Positions 23,906-33,015 of a stretch of DNA of 64,000 nucleotides are shown here, piece after piece. Each line of letters opens with the position of its first letter. Position 1 is the stretch's first letter. Source of the stretch: Mactromeris polynyma (lineage: Eukaryota; Mollusca; Bivalvia; Venerida; Mactridae); assembly GCA_032209605.1 (NCBI GenBank), contig JASFXZ010000029.1, positions 1,849,001 to 1,913,000 on the forward strand. The letters run 5' to 3'. The notes beneath the pieces are model-generated. The model was given only the letters and a program-made list of their open reading frames with translations, made no database searches and was not told where the DNA came from. The position numbers were made by a program, and so were the translations under genes.

Positions 23906-23984
23906 TGGGGTCCTATACTAAGATTGTTCAAATTATGCCCCTGGGGTAAAAATTGGCACCGTCCCGTGCCTGTGTTGGGACCAA

Positions 23985-24310
23985 ACTACTGACCAAAGGA
24001 TATTGAATTATATCGAAGAAATTGTATCGTAAAACAACTGAAAATGCATGGAAAATGGATTTCGCGTTAGATCTACTAACGCGATATTTTCGGCCTATTC
24101 CATTCCTATTCAATAAATAGGACAAAAATACCAATTTTGGTGTATTTTAATTGAAAAATAAAAAATCTTGTTATTTTTTCGGATTGTATTTGATGTCATG
24201 CAATGTCCTCTGGTCAGTATTTTTAGATTAACCCAAACAATTCACAAAATCATTAATAGCGACTTTTGGAAACAATTTTTTTCGAAAGTGTATTTTCCAC
24301 CAAAATCAGA
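23985..24310. repeat. Rearranged copy of the 21.7-kb foldback
   Basis: ACTGACCAAAGGATATTGAATTATATCG is the inverse of 21.84-21.87 kb. GTCAGTATTTTTAGATTAACCCAAACAATTCAC to CGAAAGTGTATTTTC is a direct match to 21.87-21.96 kb. Confidence 0.7.
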
Positions 24311-24389
24311 TCGAGCTCCTTTAATCTGTAGATTTGAACATTTTAAATTTTATGGAGTTTATAGGTCTTTGACCTTCGAACCCTGCCTA

Positions 24390-24620
24390 GTCGTGACTTC
24401 TGGTGAGCGACCTAGGCCCCCAGGGCCCCTTCTTTATATCCCTTCCATCCACGTAGCATTGGTTTCTACAGACCGTTTGTCCGTTGACCGCCATAAGTTT
24501 GCCCGCTATTTTTCCCCTGAATTTGAATTCGGTTGGATTTCAATGAAACTTTACATGAAGTACTTGCTACTTTCATTGCGCATATTGCCCGGAAGTTCGG
24601 ATTGTAAATTTTAGCGGAGC
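24390..24620 (+). repeat. Diverged repeat in proposed intron
   Basis: GACCGTTTGTCCGTTGACC, GGATTTCAATGAAACTTTACA and CGGAAGTTCGGATTG resemble the style of the 23.56-kb repeat. Limited evidence. Confidence 0.35.
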
Positions 24621-24744
24621 TATCAGACGAGTGATTTTAGCTCAGCTCATGTCGTGAGACATTCGTTTTCGACACGCGGTGTTCAATACAAGCTCTATTA
24701 ACTAATGAAGTATAAATGTATAATAACTTATTATATTATTTCAG

Positions 24745-27576
24745 ATGAAGGAAGCAATTAGGAGAAAAAGGAAGCAATTAGGGTGCTTGCCCAGGTCGAA
24801 GTACGACATTATTGTCAGATGTTTAAACGGATCGTTCGATGTCCCTGTGAAGAAACGGACACCTGAAGAGAATAATTGTTTGGCCATGATTAGAAAACGT
24901 AAGGACTTCGAGCTTGGTGACCGGGGTTCTTTATTGTGTGGCGGAAAGCAAGTCCTTGTGAAAGAAGATCTTCCTAGATTTGTTGAGAAGATGTTCATGG
25001 AAAACAAAGGATGTGGAGCAAGGGTTATTTACAACAAACTGAAAGTAAATTACACGGGGTTCTCGGACCAAGCTATCCTTGAAATACTGTACAATAGCAA
25101 GTATTACCATGAGAAGTATCCGAGATTTACAAACAAGCCAACGCCAAAGACAATTACAGAAGAGGAACCAGGCAAAAGATGGCAGATTGACCTAATTAAC
25201 ATGAAAAATCAAAGTGTTAGCTACAAGGGGTCAACATACAGTTATATTCTACAAGTCGTGGACGTTTATTCGAGGTACGTTATGCCAAAACCCCTGAAAA
25301 CGAAGAGTTCGTGTGAAGTTGCAAAGGCATTAGAGGACGTGTTGATGGTTAACCTTGCCCCTGACATCATCCAATGTGACAACGGACTGGAATTTAAAGG
25401 CCCTAGTATGAAACTTTTGTTGAACAAGTACAACATCAAAATTATCAATAGTAGGCCGTATCATCCTCAATCACAGGGCAAGTGTGAAAGGTCAAACAGT
25501 GTTATAAAGGCCAAGATTCTATTTGCAACAAAAAGTAAACGTGGATTTAACTGGGTCGAAGGGCTTCAAGATTTAGCCTATGCCATAAACACAAGTTTCA
25601 AACGAGTTCTTGGGGGTCTCACGCCCTTTGAAGCCTACTACGGAAGAAGTCATGTTTTTACCAAAGAACGTCATAGTTCTCGTGAAATAAAGAAAACCAT
25701 ACGGCGAGCAAATAAAACGGCTTACAGGTCGCTGTTGAAAAACGCAACTTCCCCAAGCAAGTACAAAGTAGGAGAGACAGTATTAATTCGCTATCCCTTT
25801 CGAAAATCCAGGGTGCCAACCAAAAGATATGTTATCGAAGGCAAGGTAGAAAAAGTAAAACGAAATGGTGTTTATATCGTGTCATTTCAAGTACCGAACA
25901 AACCCGAACTTGGATTCGTAAGCAAATCGGTTGGGGTCGAAAACATGACTAGCCTAACTGTTGCGTTAGAGAAACAACGAAAAATTAAAAAACATTCATT
26001 AAAACAGAACCGCTCAGAGAAACAAAATCACAGAACTAAGTACTATCATGTTTCAACACACCATGAAAATCTGCAGTTGTTGGATGGGGTGAATATTGCC
26101 ATGGACCCAAATCCGGATGGAAATTGTCAATTTGCTGCTATATCGCATCAACTTGGTAAAATTGGTATATACAAAGACGTAGATGCTTTACGTAAGGAAG
26201 CAGTCCATCACATTGTAGAAAACAGATATTTCTATGAAACTTTTGTCTATGATGAAACATTTGATGAATACGTTAAGAATATGTCTAAGAATGGGACATA
26301 CGGCGACAACCTCACGCTCATTGCACTTATGAGAGAATATAATTTGCAGTGCCTGGTAGTTTGTACCCGAGGACTAGAACACTCATCAATTGTGTCAGCA
26401 GATGGAAAGTTCGATGGTGATGTTGGAACAATTGCATTGGGGTATTTCCCAGAAGGATTTGGCATGCATTACGTTAGTATCCGTATCAATCAACGCGTGT
26501 ACAAGGACATAATATCACGCTTAGAACAGTCGTATGACAACGGTGACTCTGGCGACAGCGCTGCGTCTGGCGACAACGCTGCGTCTGGCGACAACGCTGC
26601 GTCTGGCGACAACGGTGACTCTGGCGACAACGGTGACTCCGGCGACACCGCTGCGTCTGGCGACAACACTGCATCTGGCGACAACGATGACTCTGGCGAC
26701 AACGATGACTCTGGCGACAACGCTGCGTCTGGCGACAACGGTGACTCCGGCGACAACGGTGACTCCGGCGACAACGGTGACTCTGGCGACAACGGTGACT
26801 CCGGCGACAACGGTGACTCCGGCGACAACGGTGACTCCGGCGACAACGGTGACTCCGGCGACAACGGTGACTCCGGCGACAACGGTGACTCTGGCGACAA
26901 CGGTGACTCCGGCGACAACGGTGACTCCGGCGACAACGGTGACTCCGGCGACAACGGTGACTCCGGCGACAACGGTGACTCCGGCGACAACGGTGACTCC
27001 GGCGACAACGGTGACTCCGGCGACAACGGTGACTCCGGCGACAACGGTGACTCTGGCGACAACGGTGACTCCGGCGACAACGGTGACTCTGGCGACAACG
27101 GTGACTCCGGCGACAACGGTGACTCTGGCGACAACGGTGACGTCTCTGTGTGTTCAGCCCTGAAAGAGCTTCAAGATATGATTAACAATAGGAGGGCACA
27201 GAGGCGAACGACTTTTCCATTTCTGATGTTACCACTTCACATTCAAGTTGAAATTTTTAAGTTCTGCATACAATCAAACCCGTCAATCCAGTTTGTGTTG
27301 GCGAAGGTCGGCAAACCCTTTAGAGATTTAATAAGGTCAATGAGTTTGCAAACACCTAGAATTTACATTCGGCCGGATATTGGACTAGATACTAGTAACA
27401 GAAATCCTGTTAGCGTTCGTTTCCTATTAACAAGAGCGGGCAGAAACAGCGGTCTTATTTTGGCAATAAAAGAAATCATCAAGGGGCCAAAATGGGCAAA
27501 CGCATGGCTGCGTTTGCGTGTTAGTGGAATCGGTTGGTATGATATCATAGATGTCATGTACAGACATTACAGGTGA
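24745..27576 (+). CDS. Integrase (DD35E) - OTU protease - hexapeptide repeat - F-box-like fusion, 943 aa
   Basis: Four visible modules. Residues ~140-310: rve-type integrase core with D149 (WQIDLI), D212 (QCDNGLEF) and E248 (GKCERSN); the last two are 35 residues apart, the retroviral/Gypsy spacing. Residues ~338-382: SH3-like integrase tail (YKVGETVLIRYPF, NGVYIVSF). The usual N-terminal zinc finger is absent. Residues ~443-580: OTU cysteine protease with D458, C461 (PDGNCQFAA) and H575 (GMHYVSI). Residues ~598-798: SGDNGD-type repeats. Residues ~801-943: a tail with F-box-like LPLHIQVEIFKF and FRDLI. Start: ATG follows a splice acceptor and in-frame TAA TAA at 24721. Family knowledge: Ginger1 transposases pair integrase with OTU. 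Transposase or domesticated host protein are both possible; the ubiquitin link (OTU plus F-box) is inference. All catalytic residues are present and the frame is intact. Confidence 0.9.
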   Translation: MKEAIRRKRKQLGCLPRSKYDIIVRCLNGSFDVPVKKRTPEENNCLAMIRKRKDFELGDRGSLLCGGKQVLVKEDLPRFVEKMFMENKGCGARVIYNKLKVNYTGFSDQAILEILYNSKYYHEKYPRFTNKPTPKTITEEEPGKRWQIDLINMKNQSVSYKGSTYSYILQVVDVYSRYVMPKPLKTKSSCEVAKALEDVLMVNLAPDIIQCDNGLEFKGPSMKLLLNKYNIKIINSRPYHPQSQGKCERSNSVIKAKILFATKSKRGFNWVEGLQDLAYAINTSFKRVLGGLTPFEAYYGRSHVFTKERHSSREIKKTIRRANKTAYRSLLKNATSPSKYKVGETVLIRYPFRKSRVPTKRYVIEGKVEKVKRNGVYIVSFQVPNKPELGFVSKSVGVENMTSLTVALEKQRKIKKHSLKQNRSEKQNHRTKYYHVSTHHENLQLLDGVNIAMDPNPDGNCQFAAISHQLGKIGIYKDVDALRKEAVHHIVENRYFYETFVYDETFDEYVKNMSKNGTYGDNLTLIALMREYNLQCLVVCTRGLEHSSIVSADGKFDGDVGTIALGYFPEGFGMHYVSIRINQRVYKDIISRLEQSYDNGDSGDSAASGDNAASGDNAASGDNGDSGDNGDSGDTAASGDNTASGDNDDSGDNDDSGDNAASGDNGDSGDNGDSGDNGDSGDNGDSGDNGDSGDNGDSGDNGDSGDNGDSGDNGDSGDNGDSGDNGDSGDNGDSGDNGDSGDNGDSGDNGDSGDNGDSGDNGDSGDNGDSGDNGDSGDNGDSGDNGDSGDNGDSGDNGDVSVCSALKELQDMINNRRAQRRTTFPFLMLPLHIQVEIFKFCIQSNPSIQFVLAKVGKPFRDLIRSMSLQTPRIYIRPDIGLDTSNRNPVSVRFLLTRAGRNSGLILAIKEIIKGPKWANAWLRLRVSGIGWYDIIDVMYRHYR
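26535..27140 (+). repeat. 18-bp in-frame coding minisatellite (about 33 units)
   Basis: Unit GGCGACAACGGTGACTCC encodes Gly-Asp-Asn-Gly-Asp-Ser. The 5' part is variable (AAS, TAS, DDS variants), while about 23 units from 26.74 kb onward are nearly identical except CC/CT. That pattern indicates recent expansion or homogenisation at the 3' side. All units stay in frame with the flanking domains. Confidence 0.97.
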
Positions 27577-27833
27577 AATATACATGTATATCGGTGTTTG
27601 GAAACCTGTTATGTTATTTTTGTGATTGATGATTATGTTCTTCTACCGGAAATTTGTTGTCATTTGCTCATTTAATGGTAACTTTTTACGAAGCACATTT
27701 GGGATATTTTGGCTGCTACTAAAATGAATGTATATATGTATATTATGTCTGGTCAAAATGCTACAGTTGGATTAAAATTTAAATGCTGTTCTATGTTCTT
27801 CAATATTACTTTGAAAAATCCTGTCAGTATACC

Positions 27834-27839
27834 AATAAA
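27834..27839 (+). terminator. Candidate polyadenylation signal AATAAA
   Basis: First canonical AATAAA after the stop codon, about 260 bp downstream and before the GATGAT array. Position fits a short 3' UTR; not otherwise supported. Confidence 0.4.
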
Positions 27840-27904
27840 TGAAAAAAGTACAAGTTTGTTGAATCTCTTGAATGAAACAAATTATAAAATACAAAATGTA
27901 AAAT

Positions 27905-29167
27905 GAATATGTGATGATGATGATGACAAAACATTTGTGATGATGATGATGGTAAAAAAAATGTGATGATGATGGTGGTGGTGATGATGATGACAGTGGT
28001 TATGATGATTGGGGTTTGATGATTGTGGTGATGATGATGATGATAATGATGATGATGATGATGATAACAAACGTTTTGGGATGATGATGACAGCGATGTT
28101 TATCGGACGATGATGATGGTTATAATGATGATGATAAGATTTTAGATGATGATGACGGCGATGTTTATCGGCAGAAGATTATGATAATGATGATGATGAT
28201 AACAAAATATTTGTGATGATGATGATGGCGATGTTTATTGGCCGATGATGATGATGATATTCTCATCGTCGTCATCATCATCACAACATCCTCATTATCG
28301 ACCGAAAACATCGCTGTCATTATCATCACAAAAAAAACTTTTGTGATCACCATTACGATCATGATAATGGATATGATGATGTTGGTTTTGATGGTGATGA
28401 TGATGGTGGTGTTGGTGAAGATAACAACGATGATGATCATTGGGGTGTTGATAATTGATGTGATGATGATGATGATGATGATGATGATAACAAACGTATT
28501 TTGATGATTATGACAGCGATGTTTATCGGTCGATGATGATTATTATAATGATGATGATTATGATGACAAATGTGTTTTGATGATGCTGACGGCGATTTTT
28601 ATCGGTAGATTATGATGATGATGATGTGCTGACCGTCGTTATCATCATTACAAAACTTTTGTCATCATCATCACCATCGACCGAAAAACATCGCAGTTAT
28701 CATCATCACATTTTTGTGATCTTCATTACGATGATGATAATGGTGATGATGATGATGGTGTTGATGATGATGATGATGACCTTGATGATTGTGGTGATAA
28801 TGATGGTGATGATGATGACAATGATGATAAAAGTTTGTGATGATGATGATGACGGTAATTTTGATCGTCGTCATCATCATCAAAACTTTTGTCATCATCA
28901 TGACGATGATGATGATAATGGCGTTAATGGTGACGATGATGATGATGGTGTTAATGGTGACGATGATGATGTAATTGATGATGATGACAATGGTGATGAT
29001 GATTGGGGTTTGATGATTGTGATGATGATAACTGCGATGTTTATCGGCCGATGATAATGATTATAATGATGATGATGAAAAAAGTTTTTTATTATGTTGA
29101 CGCCAATGATTACCGGCCGCCGATGATGATGATTATGATGATGATGATGATGATGCTGATGATGATT

Positions 29168-29198
<31 letters not shown>

Positions 29199-29251
29199 CG
29201 ATGATGATTATTTTCATGATGGTATTGATGACGTTGATGCAAATTGTAGTT

Positions 29252-29282
<31 letters not shown>

Positions 29283-29335
29283 CGATGATGATTATTTTCA
29301 TGATGGTATTGATGACGTTGATGCAAATTGTAGTT

Positions 29336-29366
<31 letters not shown>

Positions 29367-29395
29367 CGATGATGATGATGACGATGACGATGATG
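27905..29395. repeat. 1.5-kb GATGAT-rich compound microsatellite with inverted sub-blocks
   Basis: Degenerate (GAT)n with a recurring block GCGATGTTTATCGGCCGATG near 28.09, 28.16, 28.23, 28.51, 28.60 and 29.03 kb. Inverse copies (ATCGACCGAAAA-CATCGC) occur near 28.29 and 28.68 kb. A unit of about 100 bp (CATGATGGTATTGATGACG, GATGCAAATTGTAG) is tandemly duplicated at 29.2-29.34 kb. All ORFs here are low-complexity artefacts. Confidence 0.95.
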
Positions 29396-29400
29396 AGTGT

Positions 29401-29588
29401 GTACCATATTCGGAACGAATGTGGTACATTTTTCATCCGAATATGGTACAAGTTTGTACCATATTTGGTCAGGCATTTTACCCCAAAACTGCAGATACGT
29501 ATATGGTACAATTAGACAGTTGTACCATATTCGGCCGAATATGGTACAAATTTGTACATATTCGTTTTTGTACCAAATACGGTCCGAC
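29401..29588 (-). repeat. Right terminal inverted repeat and 13-bp motif array
   Basis: Motif or complement at 29401, 29437, 29457 (one change), 29522 and 29535, with degenerate forms at 29416, 29499 and 29554. 29522-29547 is the same perfect palindrome as in the left end. It terminates with GTACCAAATACGGTCCGAC at 29588, the inverse of the left terminus. Confidence 0.85.
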
Positions 29589-29596
29589 AGTGCTTT
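29589..29596. repeat. Candidate right target-site duplication
   Basis: AGTGCTTT, matching GGTGCTTT at 20710-20717 in seven of eight positions and in the same orientation. Confidence 0.55.
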
Positions 29597-30288
29597 ACAT
29601 CAGGGACAGTTCAAGGGGGATGGATTATTTTGCAATTCTCTAATTTTCCAAAGTTTGTTTTCTGACCCGTAATTTTGAAAATTTTAAGTACCTCTACTAA
29701 TAAAATTGGACAAATATAGAGTCGAGCGTCTAGGCAACCTACCATCAATTTGAATGTTGTTGACACAGACGTAATAGTTCACACTTGGAGACACCATCCG
29801 TTGTATCATTTACAAGTTTTTCTAGTAAGTATTTTAGACACAGACGTCTCATTACATAGCATCTTCAAATACCACATGATTTATTAAGTCTCCGTACAGA
29901 TGTTTTGCCAGTTGAGCGTCATTCAGTTGTGTGGTCTATTGGCCTTCTGAGAATTAAATGCGTCATGGGCCATCGCAAATTATATTAGGCGGTGTTATTG
30001 TTAGATGTTCATCCGCCTAAATGTCAATGTGATAAAGTGATTACGAACGAATGGATGAGACAAAAAAGTTACGTCTGTTGTCTTAAATTAGACTTGTTAA
30101 CAGCAAAACTTCGTCTTTTAAAACCAACTGTTTTATCAGAAATAATGTTAAACATTCGAAAATTAAAATGTACATAATTCAAACACATTGGTAAGTATAC
30201 ATATGTTAAGGCATTGACAATATTTGTTGTTTTCATTGAGAAAATCAAACTCATCAGTGTCGTTTTATTACGAGTTATGTTCCTGACC
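29597..30288. other. No recognisable gene
   Basis: Non-coding in appearance; a 61-codon plus-strand ORF (29992-30177) has no support. Confidence 0.4.
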
Positions 30289-30862
30289 CTATGTAGTGCC
30301 GCATATAGTTCGTGCCGCATATAGTCCGTGCCGCATATAGTCCGTGCCGCATATAGTTCGTGCCGCATATAGTCCGTGTCGTATATAGTTCGTGACGTAT
30401 ATAGTCCGTTTCGCATATAGTTCGTGCCGCATATAGTCCGTACCGCATATAGTCCGTGTCGCATATAGTTCGTGCCACATATAGTCCGTGCCACATATAG
30501 TCCGTGACACATATAGTCCGTGCCACATATAGTCCGTGCCACATATAGTCCGTGTCGCATATAGTCCGTGCCACATATAGTCCGTGCCGCATATAGTTCG
30601 TGCCGCATATAGTCCGTGTCGTATATAGTTCGTGACGTATATAGTCCGTGCCGCATATAGTTCGTGCCGCATATAGCTCGTTCCGCATATAGTCCGTGTC
30701 GCATATAGTTCGTGACGTATATAGTCCGTGCCGCATATAGTTCGTGCCGCATATAGTTCGTGCCGCATATAGTCCGTGCCGCATATAGTCCGTGCCGCAT
30801 ATAGTCTGTGCCGCATATAGTCCATGCCACATATATTCCGTGCCGCATATAGTTCGTGACGA
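30289..30862. repeat. 16-bp satellite array (about 36 copies)
   Basis: Unit GCCGCATATAGTCCGT with variants (TTCGT, GACGTAT, GCCACAT). Because 16 is not a multiple of three, the reading frame cycles every 48 bp and all three minus frames stay open for about 200-260 codons with Cys/Tyr/Arg-rich repeats. These ORFs are artefacts. Blocks such as GTCGTATATAGTTCGTGACG recur, so a higher-order pattern exists. Confidence 0.95.
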
Positions 30863-32038
30863 GGTGTAAAGGTATGGCAATGCTGCATATAGATATTTTA
30901 TGTCTTGTCTTATTTAAAGTCAGTGGTTTAGGAACATTTAAAGACAGTGGTTAAGGAACATATGTCAGTTTATCATCTTAATTTTTCAAATTTAACTTTT
31001 TTTTATATTGTTATCTTATTCGGTTCAGTATAACATATTAAAGAGAAGTGAGCTAAATGTCGAGGTACATGTCAGCCGCTTAAAGCTAACGTAAACAAAA
31101 TGCTGCGCACTTCGCCGCTTATAGTTTGTGCACGAACTATATCACAGTGTATCACCCATTTTTGTAATTTTACACTATTCTGTGTTAATGCGGATTAGTT
31201 AAAATTTTAGTATTGGCTTGTACCTCTTGCATTCTCGAGTTTTGCCATTCGTGCGTTTGTTTGACGGTATTTATGCAGTGCTTACATGATCGCGAAATTG
31301 TACTACATTTGACCAGAAGTTATTTATAAATATATAATGTTTAGAGGTTATTTCCCTTATCAAAATGCGTTTTGCCCCACGGGGCAAAAAGGCAAAAATC
31401 AATAAAGTTATGTTCCATTTATTGAGCGTTATCTCGTTTTGTATCTCGCGTTAAGTATGTAATAAATGTAAAGGTCTCGTGCAAACTTGCATGCATAGCC
31501 AGTTATGTCTTAATCGAACTCTTTGTTATCACTGAAAGATTTTTATAATATCGTCATTTAGTTCGTAAAAAATGTATGCAAGAAAACGAATCTATCACTG
31601 GCTCGGTGTACGGATAGAAATATCCGGTTCTTGGATAACTGTTTAGGCGTTAACTCATCGGAGCCTCGTTCCCGAAAACGGAATCCCTCGGGCCGCATAT
31701 TCAGTATATATGTACCGGAAGCCAGATAATGATTCTTATATTCCGCAACCTGACACAATCCTGAAGAAATTCTTCATATCCTGAAACATGTGATTCATTG
31801 AAATATTCTTTGCTTATTGTAAAAACATAACAGTAAATACTAGTAAATAAAAACCAGTTTCTATTTGAAATATTTTGTGAGAATGTCTGTTTGTATACTT
31901 GTCTCGTTTTACCCTCATACACTACCAAAATAGGCAAATGTTCAACATGTATTATGAACCTTTTTTCTATCGACAAAAAGGCCGCAGATTGTTCATCAAT
32001 ACACTTCAACACTCCATTAGGCATACAGAGTCCTGCAT
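30863..32038. other. No convincing gene; near-palindrome at 31.12 kb and a minus ORF
   Basis: TATAGTTTGTGCACGAACTATA (31119-31140) is a near-perfect palindrome resembling the satellite unit joined head to head. The minus-strand ORF 31701-32081 (126 codons) is unassigned; its N-terminal part overlaps the tandem duplication next to it. Confidence 0.4.
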
Positions 32039-32206
32039 TTTTGCGTATCATTTCATCTGTTATACCATATATACGTTTCATTGAACGTAAATCAAAACCG
32101 ATTTCTATTTTTGTTCTTACTATTTTTGCGTATCATTTCATCTGTTATACCATGTATACGTTTCATTGAACGTAAATCCAAACCGATTTCTATTTTTGTT
32201 CTTACT
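32039..32206. repeat. Tandem duplication of about 85 bp (two copies)
   Basis: TTTTTGCGTATCATTTCATC and CGATTTCTATTTTTGTTCTTAC both occur twice, with a handful of differences (CCATATATACG versus CCATGTATACG). Confidence 0.95.
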
Positions 32207-32225
32207 CTTCACTATTTTATTTACG

Positions 32226-32312
32226 GTATATAATGTATCGTGTCAAGTTCTTTTCTTGTATCCTAAAAGTCATTAAATGAAAATTAAGAACTCCGATTTT
32301 GTGTGTTATTAA
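32226..32312. repeat. Interspersed repeat shared with 53.0 kb
   Basis: TATCGTGTCAAGTTCTTTTC and TTGTATCC-AAAGTCATT are shared with 52997-53070. Class unknown. Confidence 0.6.
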
Positions 32313-32939
32313 ACGTTTTTTTTTTATAAACTAAGGAATGTAGCAAAACAAGTTATGAATAATATTGTGGTTTGATCTGTCTCCATAACTATGCAGTACA
32401 AAAAGCGAAACCACGAAAATGATATCAGGGAAAATTAATCTTTGATTTTCTAACATATACCTGTATATAAATACAGCGTGTATTTCAGGTATTAATATCT
32501 ATGTAAGGGACGTAACTGTTGAAATTTACACAATTCTGATTGTATTGACTGTCTCCCTTTAATAAAAAATATGTTAAAAACTGTTTCCGTCGAGTACTTG
32601 ATTTGTAATTAATGTACACCTTATTAATGTTTTTGTATAGAAAAAGTTAAGACAATGTTGAAATAACCTCTTATATTTTAACGATTTCTTAAATATATTC
32701 TCATCGTTACGAACTGTTATATTTTTCATACTGGCGTTCTGATTGTCACAGCATGATATGGTAAACCTGTTTGTTCGTTCGTGCTTATTGTCGTTTTTCA
32801 ACAATTTTTTCAACAAGTCATAAACGGTGACCAGTTGACCTTACCAGTTTTCCTGGAATTAATTATCTACCAGTATTTACTATTCCAGAAGACAACTTCT
32901 CAACATATGAAGAACATGAATGTAGCCAAAGTCACTGAA

Positions 32940-33015
32940 AAACATAACCTGCCCAACCCAGGAATCGAACCCGGATCTGCCGGGTGACATTCTAGCTTAA
33001 AATGCTTGACCTCTG
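32940..33015 (-). mobile_element. tRNA-like SINE head (reverse), weak
   Basis: The minus strand contains GATCCGGGTTCGATTCCTGG (B box) preceded by AGGTCAAGCATTTTAAGC. The A box is poor and no cloverleaf can be drawn. Probably a decayed SINE. Confidence 0.4.

Larger units (their letters stand above)
20718..29588 (+). mobile_element. Candidate 8.87-kb DNA transposon carrying integrase-OTU-F-box ORF
   Basis: The two ends read GTCGGACCGTATTTGGTAC inward from both sides, followed by AAAAACGAATATG and arrays of CCGAATATGGTAC. The outer 65 or so bp are almost identical in inverted orientation. Directly outside lie GGTGCTTT (left) and AGTGCTTT (right), a 7/8 target-duplication candidate. The only long ORF inside encodes a DD35E integrase with OTU and F-box-like domains. 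Established knowledge: Ginger1 transposons encode integrase-OTU transposases, but they have TGT-type ends and CCGG/CCGT 4-bp duplications, which do not match here. The block also contains nested MITEs and a SINE, and its right third is a GATGAT expansion. Alternatively, the two ends are independent solo copies of a palindromic repeat that happen to bracket a separate gene. Confidence is moderate because no second copy is visible. Confidence 0.5.

Noticed and set aside
26490..27163. Long antisense and alternative-frame ORFs (Ser-Pro-Glu and Thr-Val-Thr repeats) across the 18-bp array
   Set aside because: They are shadows of a repeat whose unit is a multiple of three; the plus-frame alone links to conserved domains on both sides.
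24745..27576. Integrase belonging to an LTR retrotransposon or endogenous retrovirus
   Set aside because: No reverse transcriptase, gag or LTRs in the surrounding 9 kb; the integrase starts its own frame just after stops.
28238..29515. Met/Asp/His-rich ORFs on both strands
   Set aside because: Translation of the GATGAT microsatellite; no unique sequence or start context.
20718..29588. Polinton/Maverick element
   Set aside because: No DNA polymerase B, packaging ATPase, capsid or adenain-like protease ORF was seen, and the flanking repeat is not 6 bp.
20718..29588. Straightforward Ginger1 assignment
   Set aside because: The integrase-OTU combination fits, but ends are not TGT...ACA, no CCGG/CCGT 4-bp duplication was seen at the ends found, and the zinc finger and GPY/F motif are not evident. 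Kept as a relative, not an identity.
30289..30862. CRISPR-like array
   Set aside because: Repeats are directly adjacent with no unique spacers, and the DNA is eukaryotic.
30069..30888. Three overlapping minus-strand ORFs of 199-259 codons, Cys/Tyr/Arg-rich
   Set aside because: All derive from the 16-bp satellite, which keeps every minus frame open; identical peptide text in each frame marks them as artefacts.
31701..32081. 126-codon minus-strand ORF as a gene
   Set aside because: No recognised domain, no clear splice or promoter context, and its N-terminal region is within a recent tandem duplication.
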